Translations under genes and position numbers: made by a program
Notes under the pieces: model-generated
The model's input: the letters and a program-made list of their open reading frames with translations, nothing else
Told to the model about the DNA's origin: nothing
Databases searched by the model: none
In this document: one piece after another, positions 23,354 to 36,700 of the stretch
How the letters are laid out: every line of letters starts with the position of its first letter
Position numbering within the stretch: the first letter of the stretch is position 1
Assembly: GCA_000727475.1 (NCBI GenBank)
Contig: KL647293.1
Coordinates: 3,328,580 to 3,392,579 of the forward strand
Length of the DNA: 64,000 nucleotides
Source of the DNA: Sarcocystis neurona
Taxonomy: Eukaryota > Apicomplexa > Conoidasida > Eucoccidiorida > Sarcocystidae
Reading direction: 5' to 3'

Positions 23354-26300
23354 CTACAAAGTTGACTCCAGATCCGTTAGGTAGTGTGTATGCACATGCG
23401 CAAGAGCCTGGAGCGATTGCCTTCTTGATAATTCGAGTTTCCATCTTCTCAGGCACCTAACTCCACGGAACTCGTCTTCTAACCTGCTGACGATGGCATT
23501 TTTAGCAGTGCAGAAGGCCAGCCAATTCTTAAAAGCCTGCCGTTTTGCGCGCAACCGTCTAAAAACTAGAACCTGCCTAAGTTTACGTCGAGGCCTATGC
23601 TGCGCTTGAGCATTTAGTTTAGCACTAAGATAGTTACACGACACGTCGTCCACAAACTCGTAGGCGAAACGTGGTGTCACTGGGCTGGCTGACGCTTCCA
23701 CCTCCGTCTCTGAGAAAGCATCTGAATTTCTAGCTGCGGACCTGTGTACAGTCGAGTCTGAATCTGCAGGAGATCTGACAAAGCGTCTTGCATTCGTATC
23801 TCCAGTGTCCCGCCTGTGGCTACTCCGCTCTCGACGTTGTGCGATTCTTCTCCATGCACTAAGAATATTCAGTAACTTCGTATCCCAGAAATAATCCACA
23901 TACACCTGCTGCCGTCCACGGGACAAGCGAACTTCGACATCGGAAGGCCCCAGTGGTTGGGAAGAATCTGATGCCGTGGTCGCGTCGGAACTGAAGCAGT
24001 CAACGTGAGGAGAGGCCTTCATATTCAAACCAGGAGCTAACTTTTCCTGGATGAGCCGAGACATTCGCCTCGACTTCCTGCCAGGAACCTGTACAATGTC
24101 CTTTATTCGCTCTGCGTTTGCTAACTCCTTTCTACTAGCACAAGTTTCATTGACGAGCGCCCTAGCACGATTTAAGTGCTCTGCGCTAAGTTGTGCTCCC
24201 AGCTCCATTCCAACATCCTTTCGAACTGATCCTTCCGGGTTTCTCCCTCTGTGCTTCACTGGAAGGCACTCCCGTCCCCAGCCGGAACTCTCACTGCGCC
24301 TAGCAGTCATCCCTTTCATGTGCAAAGCGCAGTGGCTCTTCTGCTCTGGCGGGCTGCACCATTCCTTTTGTGGTGCAGTGTCGAACAAATCTGATAAACA
24401 TTTCACCGTGTTTGGTGCGCGAAACCGCAGTCCGGCTGCTCTTGTCCAATTGTAGAAAGTAGATGCAAGAAGATAGTCTTTCCGATCACGTGTCACCGTT
24501 TCATACGCAACTCGCGCCGTTCTTCGCACTTGCACTTTCTGCAGCCAAGTGGAGAACGTTCGGTAGCAAATTGTTCGCTCAGACCTAAATTTCAAGCGTG
24601 TCGCTTTGACCTGTTCCCATTTACGACTCTGGGCATATGATATCAAGGCCCTGAATATCTTTCTAGCCACAATTTTCCGGGAGAATACCTGCACCTGACG
24701 CTGCCTGCGCAGAAGCGTCTTCCAGGTAAGCCACGATCCCGAGAGAAAGCGGTGTGCCCTAATCTGCCATATTTCCTGAGTCGCCACCCTCGCGTGTCTG
24801 TACTTTCTAACGACACAATGCCAGGCCGAAAAAACCTGCTTTTTTATAGAATGTATGTTGCATGACCTGATTTTCCATAACTCAAAAATCCGTGCTTGAT
24901 TTGTCGACCTAACCTGTCGCTCCCAACTATCCATGGCGTCACGCAAAGAATTTCGCTTCTTCCGGAAGTCACGCCAGGCGCAATAGACTTTCTGAAGCAC
25001 ATGTTTTTGAAAATATTTTCTTGAAGCATGCACAGAGGCCTGTAGATGCCGCCAGGCCGTCCACGTGGAGACCACAACATGCCTTTCTCGCTGTTTAAGG
25101 AAGAAGAAGTTGATGAATCTTTCCCTTTTCTGTTGACGTGCGTAAGCTCTCCAAGTCGAGAGGGCTTTGGACGCTGACCTTACCGCTGCATTTCTTGAAA
25201 GGCATCTTGAAACGCTGGACAGAAAGGCGGCGGCCTTACAATTCTGCAGTACAAGCAGTTTCCTTTTCTTCTCGATCGACCTGGAAGCCCGAGCGAGCTC
25301 TGCTCTTCGACGTGTGTATCTTAGCCACGTCGTCAATGCAGCACGAAGGAATACGACCCCTCTACGCTTCGTAATCTGGCGCACTTTGCGTTGTACTGCC
25401 TCCTGCTGTTTCCACTGTGCGCAATAGGCAGTTTTCCACTGACGAAGCGCTTTTCTTTGCAGGAGTAGGTTGTATTCTTTTCGACGTAAAATTAGTATAT
25501 TGGTCGCCGCAGAACGCCTCCTCCATGCTTTGAAGGCGAGGCCCACCCTTAAGCGCGCGGCTTGTGCGAGGGCCCTGATGAGCATGGTGCACGCACAGTT
25601 GGGAAACCGGACAGAGTCACGCAGGAGTGTGCTCAGATCCCTTGCACGCTGCAAGCCAGTCCCATAGAGTACAGGCAAGCATTTGATGCTTTCTTCGGTT
25701 GCTGTAATGTGTTTTCCTCGAAAGAAGAAGTAAACTCACAATTCGGTGCGTGCTGGGCTAGCTACCCTAATGCTGCATCTCTGTAAAAACGATGGTTTTC
25801 GAAGGCGTATCCCCCAATGAGTGGTTCAACTGCAGCACAGAAGCAAATTTCTGGGACAACAAAAAAAAATACTATTACGGGGAGGGCTGTTCGAGGCTGA
25901 TTGCAGACGGAGGATTGTATAACTGAATGACCACTCAGGAGCTCGGGTGGACTGTGACTTTTCCTGTGTCTACGTTGTCACAGTAACGATTGAAGCAATA
26001 CAAACGCTTGTACGCCTCGCTGAACTTTCCAACAAAAACACCTTTTCCAAGGCTGCGCGTGAGAGTTGCGCTGGTTTTGGCGAGCTTCCAACTACATCTG
26101 GGCGCAACTTTCCGCGTGTCCGCACTGAGCTCCTCTCTGTTTTGCAGAAGACTCCTTGACAACAACTTTAACGCGTTTACTTTTACTGGTAAGGGAGATG
26201 CACGACAGCCATCAAAGTGCGCCAAAGTTGTGGCGTACCGCAGGAACTACAAACCTCGATGCTTGTCTACTCAGAGCAAGTTCCGTGTGTAAACCTGCAA

Positions 26301-29300
26301 ACTGACGCTCCGTGTGACTTACATGTGTTGCGCATGTCGCTCAATACCCTGCCTTGAAATCGCTGTGTGAGGAGTGCCTTGTGCACTCATTTTTCGAGGC
26401 TGCGCAGTGTGGTTGCAATATCTATCCTTAATGTTGGTCATCTGCCACATCAGCTATGCTTAGTAGCGCCTGCGGGACGTGCTTCTGGATACCTGCTCGT
26501 TTCTGCCCTGGATCGCTTCATTTCCGCCCTCCAGGCATTGAAGATAATTGGCAAAATACGCGTGTTCTGCTGATCTTCCAACTGGGAAGCGACGCGGAGC
26601 AGCTTTATGCACGCGTTCATGTACGCGTGCCATCTACTCCACGCGTACAATGCTTTTTTCAGCATAGAGTGTTCATGATGCCTTGCTGCTAGATGGAGGT
26701 TCGCCCTTTCTTGATGTCGTCTCTTAACATACTCTTGCATGGACTTTACCGCTTGCACCTTCAGACGTCGCTCGTGAGCTGCTACCGCTGCGACCAGAAA
26801 CCACAAACCATTCAAAAAGCACTGGTGTTGAGCATTTGCTCAACTCAGGAGCATCTGCAATCGCAGCAATATACAGTTGTATGTTACGTGCAACGGTGAG
26901 CTGGACTCCTCAGCTCCTTCTTAGACCTTGTAAGCAGAACCTGGTGTATCTAGGTAACAGTGCATTGAGCTGTGAAACGGTCGTGTGGCGTGAGGGTACA
27001 AACTGCGACAATATGGAGCATGCCGGTCGGATACGCTGGTTCTCTCCTGCTTTTCCTTCGTTGTTCATTGCTCTCCGTATCGCGTACCATTGGTTGACTG
27101 TTGCTGTTTGTGATGTGTGTATTGCTGGAAGCCGCGGAAGGCGAAGGACTTCAGAAAAGCATTTCTGGCGCTTGCGGCGTAGAAAATGCGGATCCAAGCA
27201 GTGAAATGTCTTGAGGCCGAATGTTTGAGAGTGTGCAGCGCGCATATATCGTTTTTCAGATGGAGCTGCGCTCGCCTTTCCTTATGCTGGCGCAAGCTGA
27301 GCATGCACCTGCGTAAAAGCCGTCCTTCAGTCTGTCGTCGGGCGGCTAAGTAAAGGTCTCTCAGTAGAGTTCTTTCTGTTGCGATACGTTTCCACGCTAG
27401 AAGAAACGTGTGCAGGTGAGTAACCTCTATAGGAAGGAGCATCCGTCTTGGAGGAAATGTTCCTTCAGAAAAACCGTTGTTCCACACAGGAATATTTCTG
27501 CGTTTCTGCCTGTCTGTTTCGCTTGCCATTGTGTCTCTGGACATCGAAGAGGAAGTGCACAACGCCGAGGACTTTTCCACTCTCTTGTCGCATCCCACAG
27601 TAGTGTCTCTTCCGGCGCGCGTTTTTAGACACAGTGCAGCGGGACTTTCTCCCGCAGGCGACGCCGTCACATTTGGAGCTCTCAACACAGGCGCATTATT
27701 GTGTAGCAGCCGAATAAGACGTTCCTGATTCACAGCAGGTGACCGTGAAGATGATCGCTGCCGAGTGCAGCGGGCAACGACACTTCCAGTTGTAGTGGCT
27801 GCTACGCCTTTCAGCGCCTGTAGGGTCGAACGTGCAGATCCGCAAGTGCTTCCGTCTTCTGCTTCACCGGTCGTATAGCGTTTGACATCTCTCTGAAAAA
27901 TTCTGGCACTGCAAGTGGCTCCTCCTTTGACTAGAGTTTCAACTTTCATGGGTATACGAGCATGTACTTCGTAGAAGGCGTCTCCCGAAACCGGGAACAG
28001 CCCTATTTTGGGTGAACTTACAGGGCCTGTTTGACACTCACAAGAGGAACCTGGTGTCTGTGAAGGACTTTGTACACAGTGTGCACGCTCTACGTGATCA
28101 GCTGCGGTTGCGTCTGCAGTCCCACGGGTGGTGCATTTTTTTGCACTCTGCGCACAAGCGTATGGATACAAGTCGCTTCCGTGAGTTCTGCCGGGCTCTT
28201 CTCTTGAACCGGAAGGTCCGATCGTCGTTTCGAGGAAGTGATCACGCGAAGACCAAAACTGTGGTATGTCAGCACCTACTTCAGCCTTCAACGTGGCAGA
28301 AACCGGCACGAACGAATTTCCGCGGAAAGCGCATTGGAACGGGAGCGGATCTTCAACACTTCGACGCCACTGTCCGTCGCAAGTGCGTGACGGAGAAAGG
28401 CTTCCTGAATGCAGACAACTCGCATTTCTTAAAGACAAATACACTACAGCCGTTGGGTCCTGCAGATGCCACGCAAGGCATCCTACGTTCGAAGAAATTG
28501 CAGCAAAGATACTTCTCCAGGATGCAGGCAACAAAGGAAGGGGTGCTCACTGACAATTAACATGACTGGCGTGTGAGATTTTTCACGTCTAAAGGTACAA
28601 CGTCTAGGAATACACTCTTCTCGAGCTTAGGGACCTCAAGAGTATCTGACGTAAAGTAAGCCGCCCCCGAGTTCTTTACACATGTCGAGTACTCAGAGGG
28701 ATTCCGTGTATCTCACTTTAGCGGCGATATATATAAGGAGAGGCAGTGAAAAAACGTATAATATTCTCCAAGTGTCCACTAGTGTTTGCCCGTATCTGTA
28801 GGCAACAGGAAGGCAGTCATCCGTCCGCATCTCTCTCTCTTCCTGTATACCGACTGAACAGCAGACGCAGCAGACGCACCGTCATTGAGTCCAGTGCACG
28901 GTGAATTTTGCAGATGGGGCTGACAAGCAGAAAAGCTGCCCTCCTTGTTGCTGTGGAAGATCTCTCCTGGACGTGGATCTCCTCTGATATGCCCGCCAGT
29001 GGGCGCTGTATCACCTGGTCCCTCCGTCCACGTACCTGGACGACTGAGGCTGTTGAAAGTCTCATTTTTTACCTGTGTAACTACCCGGCCACAGTTTGTT
29101 GGAAATGCACGTACTGCACCACCTGCTGAAGTAGATGCTTCCGTTGCATTCGGCAATACCGGAAACGGGATGCCAGAGGAAGGAAAGGAGCTCGGTGCGT
29201 CGCGCGTTTTACAGTGCGCAGCTACGCGAACGGTATCTCGAGGTCTTTCGGGATATATGAGCCGGCATATTTCAGTGTGCACCCCCTTCTTTCTCAGGCA

Positions 29301-29708
29301 CAGTGGACGTTCTTTCTGAAATCCTTCGAACTTTGACAGCAGCGTGTGTGTAACAGGAGTTTCGCTGTCCAATTGTTTTCCTGCAGTTTTTCGTATCGAT
29401 TTGTCCAAAAGCGTCACACGGATCTTGTCACTCTTTGTCGCCACATCCACCATCTCCCCTCTGCGGTTACATGAGTCCGCAGGCGTTGTAGAAAGTACCT
29501 TTTGCTGAGGCGAAGCCACTACATCCACCGTTGCGAAGTGGCGGCTGAAGGGGCTTCGGTGAAACCATGAACTGCCTGCATGGCTTTTGCCAGCACCACC
29601 TTTGTTTGTTGACAGTGGCAGTCGGACGACATTCTTCAAGGAATGTGCATATTTATGAGGTTTATAAAGGGTACACGGTGGATTGGATATGGGGCGCGCG
29701 ACTTCCAT
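23354..29708 (-). CDS. SFI1: SFI1-like centrin-binding repeat protein
   Basis: SFI1 is a long helical protein that binds centrins along Trp-containing repeats and acts in centrosome or spindle-pole duplication. Minus-strand exons: exon 1 starts at 29708 (ATG) and has an uncertain end (a CAG/GTAAAA donor in phase 0 lies near 29070); then 28459-27088, 26787-26493 and 25574-23354. Phases match at the two later joins (1 and 2). The last exon alone has more than a dozen repeats ending in AFKAW, ALRQW, ALTTW, ALSTW, VVSTW, VYCAW, VFSAW, TFSTW, ILSAW or AFKNW, spaced roughly 25-40 residues, which is the SFI1 pattern. The third exon has ALYAW and IFNAW, and the end of the second has FLLAW and FTAW. 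The first half is Ser/Thr-rich and probably disordered. Length is about 1500 residues. It is divergently paired with IFT144. Confident as a centrin-binding repeat protein; strict orthology with SFI1 is inferred. Confidence 0.82.
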
Positions 29709-30720
29709 CTTAAGAAGGGCACGACTTTAAGAATAAAGTAAACCTGTGTTTCTGCTTTTCCAAATGACCATTGATTCAGCCGGATGAGAAGAAGTTACAT
29801 GTGTCAAAGGGATACGGAGGCGCTACTGCGGTCGAATCCTGTATGTGTCCGTATACATACGGATTCGTGCTGCTGCACGTCAGCTTCGGGACACGAGCAC
29901 GACAGTGTAAAGCAATACGAAGCCTTCACCATGCAACCACACGCACTTAACTAGGCAAGGAAAGCTTAACGATGAAACCGAGTCACGCAGAACATGAAGG
30001 TCTAAGTAAGTGCCGCAGCAGTAAGGGGTCAACCTCTTGAGGAGCATCGCGATGCTAGTTACGTCGAACAGAGTACTTAAGAATGAAACTATCCAAGCAG
30101 CTCATGAGGCGACACCTGTAGAGACCACCTCCAGTGTAGGTACGAACAAGATCTAGATCATGTGTAGCTGGCATGCTGCCTCCACACAGGCTGGCAGAGG
30201 ACCACACAAAAAGCTCGTATGCTCGCGTAGAGAACCTCCGCATGTGCTGTTGCGCTGACGCGACTGCCCCACTCACGCGTTTGAGAGACTGAGTTTGCAG
30301 ACACCGACATGCTTGAAATGGCCTTTTTCTCGGAAACACCTCCATCCTGTAGTGTCACTGTCCACACGCCCACTTTTTTTCCGCGGTACGGGAACACACT
30401 GTGGAGTAGTAGCTCGTAGAGGCATGGAAAAAATTTCTCTGCCGAACTCAGTAGGTTTAGTAATTGCAGTAAAAGTGCGCACTGCGTTCTTCAGCCGTGT
30501 TGGTCGCAGACATGTGATAAATGTCTGTTCATCCTACGCGTTACTTTACAGTGAGTTCGGCTTTTGTAGCGTTCGGACATCCATGGCTGCAGGTGGTGTT
30601 GTTGCTAGTCTCATATATCTTCCTGGTACACCCTCGTTTCTGTTTTCAACTAGTGCACCGACTACTACTACTCGTCCTGACTTCCAACCTTTCTCTCCCC
30701 TGATTCTGTAGAATCCAGGA
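29709..30720. promoter_or_regulatory. Head-to-head intergenic region between SFI1-like gene and IFT144
   Basis: About 1.0 kb separates the two start codons, which are transcribed away from each other, so both promoters should lie here. A pyrimidine-rich run ending in TTCTGTAG sits 9 bases before the IFT144 ATG and looks like the acceptor of a 5' UTR intron. Open frames within are short and have no recognisable content. No specific operator was identified. Confidence 0.5.
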
Positions 30721-33700
30721 ATGCAGAAGGTGTTCGTCGTGCGGCAAAATGAGGCGCAGGTGGAGCCCTGCACTTTGGCGTGGCGGCCGCATGCGGGACG
30801 AAGCATTTTCGCTATCTCGTGGCACGCGTCTAAAGAGGTCTCCTTTTACGATGCAGTAGGAAGGAAGGTAAGGTGCCAATTTTAAGCAGCTGCATCAAAC
30901 AGAGGTTTACGCTACAAAGCACTACTCACGCACTGGCGTAGCTGATTGCTTTGCGTGTCTGTGTGGAAACTAGCTTTGAGAGAGTGGCAGCCTGGGCTGT
31001 CGATACCGTGCACTGAACTCAGAGCTACCGTGTGCGCGTCTGTTCTCGTCCTCTCTCTCTCTGTATATATAGATATATATGTAGCCAGACTGTTCCCTCA
31101 CCACCCGCAAGTGTTCAGACCAGGCACACGTATCTCCGTTACCTGATGCGTACCACGACATTGGCTCAAGTGTCTCAGAAAAAACCGCATGTTGTATATA
31201 TTTTTACATGACCGTCTCTGGTTCAGTAAGAAACGTTGAGAGACCACCAAGACGATGATGTTTCACGAGTGTTTGTCTTTGGACACGAGTGTCTCACTTT
31301 GTCGAAGTAGTGTGCTGAGCCAACACGGTTGTGCAGCTCAACCACTTCGAGCTTCCAAGTCAAGGAGCAGTATCTGCTCTTGAGTGGAAACCAGACGGCC
31401 AAATTCTGGCCATTCTACAGAGAGGCGCAGCAGGTATCTTCTCGCGACGAGCACTGTGGCCCTTGCTCTCTGCTCTGTAGCGCGCGCTAAAAACATGACT
31501 ACCTTTGCAAGCACGCCACAGGAGAACTAGTTGCTTTACGAGAAAGTCCAACAATCATGCTTTCTAAAGCTGCAGTTTCACCCTGCGGTAGTATTTTCTT
31601 CTCACCCCTGTGATACGTAGAATTCATTATCGTAATGGTGTGCGCTGACTGTACACCGGTAATCTGGTCTGCCTCTCTGTGCGATTGCTGCAGCAGTGGC
31701 TTTGTGGTACATGGAATCAAGCAGTATATTTTGGATTGACACGAATGACAGAGAAGTCACGTTTCTACGGTGGTGTCCGCTGATGCCTATTCTGGCTGTT
31801 GCAACGCTGAAGGGTGCTGTTTTGCTGTACAACACGGAGAGTCATGAACAGCAGATCCTATCTGGAGTCCACCTGCGTGCAATTCGTTGTGGGGCGTGGA
31901 GTTTCGCACCGTTGCTGGCGTTGGGCAGCGAGGACAAAGTTATCTCGCTCACATGTCTAAAAGGTCAGGGACAGAATGAATCTGGGTAACTGCTGAAAAA
32001 GGTAGACAGAGAGGTAGTTACGCAAGGTGCGCTTCAGCGGAACACAGTAATCTCATTACCTATATCTACTGTCCTCCTTGTGAATTACGAAAACACAATC
32101 ACGTATTCCTACCCCTACCCCTGCACACGGGCAGCCGATGGCCCTTCGGTACGCGGTAGAGTATCCCACACCAAGCAGAAAACAATGCACTAGAAACGTG
32201 TCGTACGTTCTATGTCGACGTCGAGTTCTCCAGCGTGGTGCGTCAAAAACCAGTCGCAGACATCCGACGTCATCGTTGACGGTTTTCTGCGCACAGGCGG
32301 CGCCACACGAAGCGTCCAAACAAAAGATGTTCCGCGTCAGATAAACTTCTCCAAGTGCATACATCATAATCAACAGTCAGCTCTGACCGTCGTTCTGGCT
32401 GCCAACGTCGTTCTAATTTACGACACAGACGACACGTCTCGCGCGATAGGTAAAGTAGACTCTCACTGGTGACTATTATTTCCTGACTACGGTTCCTTTT
32501 GTGGACAGGGCAGATCAGCAAAGTCCGTATGCGCACCAATAGGGTATTGAAACTCTCTTTAGTCGGATGAGGAGTGCAGACCTTTTGCAGATTCATTCTG
32601 CAAAGAGAGCCATTTTAACAGGAAAAATGGTACAAGCCAGTGTAGCACAATGCTGGGCGGTGTGCTTCCCTGCATTTACGTGGCTGTTCTCTTGACAATG
32701 CAATTGCCCGTCCTCATCGTGTTCCCTGCATGAACACGACACATTTAGACATACACAAGGTGATGTCACTGTGGAAGATTTATACACAAGAATGTACAAA
32801 GGTGCGCCCATATCACATTCAACTAAAGGCGACTGGCACAACAGAAACTGGATTTTTTGCGAACGGGAGAGCCCCGTCAGCGACCTTCACGTACGAGTGT
32901 ACGCCAATTTGTGAAAGCCATGGGTAGCGTAGGGGCGTTTTTACAAAGTTTTCTGCACATACAAGCGTCGTGGCATTCGTCCTGCTATGTCTCCTACCGT
33001 GACGCATTTAGAGGTACTCTTGGACAAGGGCGTTGTCAAACACACTGAGTGGGCGGACGAGGAGACTCTTCTAATTGGCTACAGTTCCGGCTACCTCGCC
33101 GTCTTAAAAGTGCGGCTGTCTGAGAAACGAGTGGATACAATTTGTTGTGACCGTCTATTCGACCACTCGATCGAAGCTCTTTGTTATTCCGACAAAGCAA
33201 ACCGACTCGCCGTCGCAGGTGCGAAATCAAGGTGCGCGGAACTTGTAATAAGGCTCAAAATGTGGTGGTAATCTCGTAGTGTGCAGTGAAGCATGACGGA
33301 GAGTAGCGAAGCTGCAAAGGGGCGAAACGCAGAGTGTTCTCTTCATACGAAAGCGGATACTAGAGCATCATAAATGCGGCCGCTTACAAACACGGAAGGA
33401 GCTTGCACATGCACATGTGTGTATTGAAGATTTATAAAAGCGTGTGTGATTATGACTCACGGTGTTGACAGGGACACACAAATACAAAATATATAACTGT
33501 ATAATCAGAATTGCTTTGTGCGGCGTCCTTCCTTGTTAAGTAGAGTGCCTACTCTTGATCACGGTTGCCTGTGATTGGGGTTCTGTGACTCAGGTGACCG
33601 AAAGTTGCAGCTTTTTTCTCCAGAAAGATGGTCATCTGCAGAAATCGATGCGATCGACCCTCCACCCGAAGGTCGGGTGAGCAGTCTGCAGTGGTCGGCG

Positions 33701-36700
33701 GACGGAAACCTTCTCTCGCTTACCACAGACACGGGTAAATTATGATGAACACGGCAACTGCGGACTGTCATCGAGGCACTGGCACATTAACATAAGCCTC
33801 ATGTGTACACACATGCGGACAAACGCAGAGAGAAGTAATATGAATATTCTGACCACTAGTGCTGGCCACCCTCAATGCGATTACCCGCAGAACTATTCTC
33901 CGCCATGCAGAGAGCCAGTGGCAGCCAGAAAAGGCGCCGTCAGTCGACGGGGGGTCTGAGGGGTTGTGCTACGTGCCACCATGTGTCGTCGCCATCTCAA
34001 AAACTGAGGTGAGACCTTAGACATTTTAACCAGTCTAAGCGGGTGGCCGACATGGTGATCGTGTGGGTTTTACAGGAATTACGGCCTGCTTTTCGAGAAG
34101 GCGTGCCACCGTTGTGGCTGTACACGATACGAAAATTCTTCATTCTACCAACCTGCTAGAAATGGCACTGTTTGGTAAGCACCCTTTCCGTAAGGTACGC
34201 ATAAGCTGTGATATTCGTTTGCAAATATCACTGGAGAGTCTTATACATTTCTACATCTTCGGAACATGCAAAGTAACCCATGTTACGCCGTCTCAAATAG
34301 TGTACTCTTGAGACGAGTTGCACGACGTCGGACACAATACCTGCTCAACTGTCAAGGAAACTGAAAAGACAAATTAAGCATCATGTGCGACCTCGCTTCC
34401 GCCGACTCCGAGAGTGCATTGCACCCGCCGGCTTCCTCTTCGTATTTGAAGTAGTTAACTTGCTGCACCTGCCATGCTACTTCAACTCTGCGCAGACGTC
34501 CGTGATGAAGACTTTCCCCATTTCCAAATTCAAGTGGATTTTGAGGTTGCCCTCGGCGCTGTTGGCCCGAGTCATTGTGCGCTGGTATCCGAAAGCTGTG
34601 TCTACTACTACAGCTACTCGGAGGCGGGCGACCAGGTACGCCGTTTGTATTTTTCGTTTACGGCAATAATTTGCCGTCTAACTTGTACAGCCGTCTTTCC
34701 GAACAAGCATAGACGCATGTACTGATCGTGGGAGGCAGCAGCAGGCAGGCTTGTGACGTGGGTCGGCCATGAAAAAAGAACATGCTGTAAGGAAGCGGCA
34801 GTGTTGAGATGCTCCACGGAAGTAGTAGACGACCTCGTTGGTACGGCTGTGTATATACTCATATGGACGTGTCACGAGTAGTTGCCCTGCTCTCCTTGAT
34901 ACCTGTTACAAGGAAACCGTTCAGGGTCGGACTAGACTACATCCGCGCTTCTCCCTCAATTTTTCAGACGCGATCGTTGACGTAGCCGTGGGAGTCGCGA
35001 AGGCCGCTGTGCTGGCTGGCGGCAAGGTAAGCGTAGTTCAGAACTTCTTTGCAGCGGTCATAAAGAGCGTGTAAATCGACCGTTCGACTGAATGCAAACT
35101 TTTCGATTTTTCGTCCGTCTTGCGCAAAATGTGAAAGGGAGGCACCAGTGATACCATGGTCCTCATTTATACAGTTGTGCAATATATAACTAAAGGCGGC
35201 CTTTGACCTATGCAAAATGCATGTAAAGTGGCCTGTCCTGAACAGTTGACCCCTCGTCGCTGCCGTGGGTTTCACCCTTCCAGTGGGTGCAGTTTGGCAG
35301 TACATGCCAGTCCTCCCTGCATACGCGCCGCACAACTTGATGATAACTGGAAATCAAACAATACATGCAAGCTGACCTGTGGTCATTCATTCGATATCTT
35401 GTGTTTAATGCAGGTGCATCTGCACGAGCTTGACGGTATCAGTGGAAAGCCGATTACCCCCCAGACGCTTCCCAATAAGGACAGGAAGGCTTCGGCCACA
35501 GCGTGCGCCTTAATCGATAGCTACCTGCTCGTTGCTCACTCTGGCCACTACGTGACGTGCTTCTCGACGATATACAAGACAGGAATCATTGAAGTGTCTC
35601 ACTGCGCTTGCGTCAATCGCTTGTTTCCTTCTCGTGGCTGCACGCTTGTGGCCTTCGCTGATTGCAACCAAGATCTCTACGTGCACAACTCCTGCACGGA
35701 CGTCTGCGTCAAGTAAGAGATTCATTCCTAAAGAGCACCTGGCTTCACGTGATCATCTGCGGACGATAGAATGTTCTGATAAGCCGGTGTTCTGCACGGT
35801 ATAAAGCGGCCAGCTTCCAAGATGAAGGCAAATTCTCATAGCCGGAGGTCTGTGGGCGTTGTCCGCTTGAGCGTGGTGCCCCCCCACTGGCAATAGTAGT
35901 CAATCTTGTGTTTCTACGGAGTGCAATGCGTCTGCATCCGCCGATGATTCTTTTCTTGGAATGGTTATCCAGGTGTTGACTTAAGCGGCTTTTTTATTGG
36001 TGAACAGGGCTGGGAAGGCCGACGGATCAACCCAGAAAGTTTTGTGGGATGTCATGGACCCTTCGGTTTTTGTTGTCCACGTTGGGGGAAAACTGGTGAC
36101 CTACGTTCATAATCAGAACCACCTTTACGGCGAGCGCGTTGAAGAGGTATGTGTTGACCACAGAGACCTTTTTGGTCTTTTTCGTAAACCCGCACGCGTA
36201 ATATGGGAGCTCGTGAAACTCTTGCGGAGTAAACTGCAGTCAGCACGTTATAGGAACCTCTTCGAGAGGTTTCTCCTTATAGGAAGACCTTGGTTTCACG
36301 CAGTATTGAGCAGAGACCCCAGGTGGCAGAGCGAAGGTCCGGGATCTTCTTGAATAACTGTTTTTCACGGGATAAGCTGGAGAATTCCACTGCTGTTATC
36401 CAGATGTTGGATCTGCTGCGCCACAGGTACAAACGCTGACGCTTGACCCTAGCGGCACAGTGTTGCCTTGCCAGCTGTGTCACTCGGAAGTTCCAGAACA
36501 TAGCATTCCGCTTACGCTCTCCAGTGGTAGGCATTCGAATTCCCAGCGTATTCAATGCGTACTGCTCACAGGGGACTGGAAGATGTGTCCGTCGGATGTG
36601 TACCACCGTGCGCGTGTGTGCTGCGACAAGGGTCGTTGATTAGCTGCGTGCACCAGCCTGCATGTAGAATCATTAATGTTTTGCAGGAAGCGTAGAAGAC

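Noticed and set aside
25935..26225. Possible extra SFI1-like exon on the minus strand
   Set aside because: Exons 26787-26493 and 25574-23354 already join in matching phase, the stretch lacks the Trp repeat signature, and no paired splice sites were found.
28012..28560. 182-codon plus-strand frame
   Set aside because: It is antisense to SFI1-like exon 28459-27088, whose phases and repeat pattern extend into neighbouring exons.
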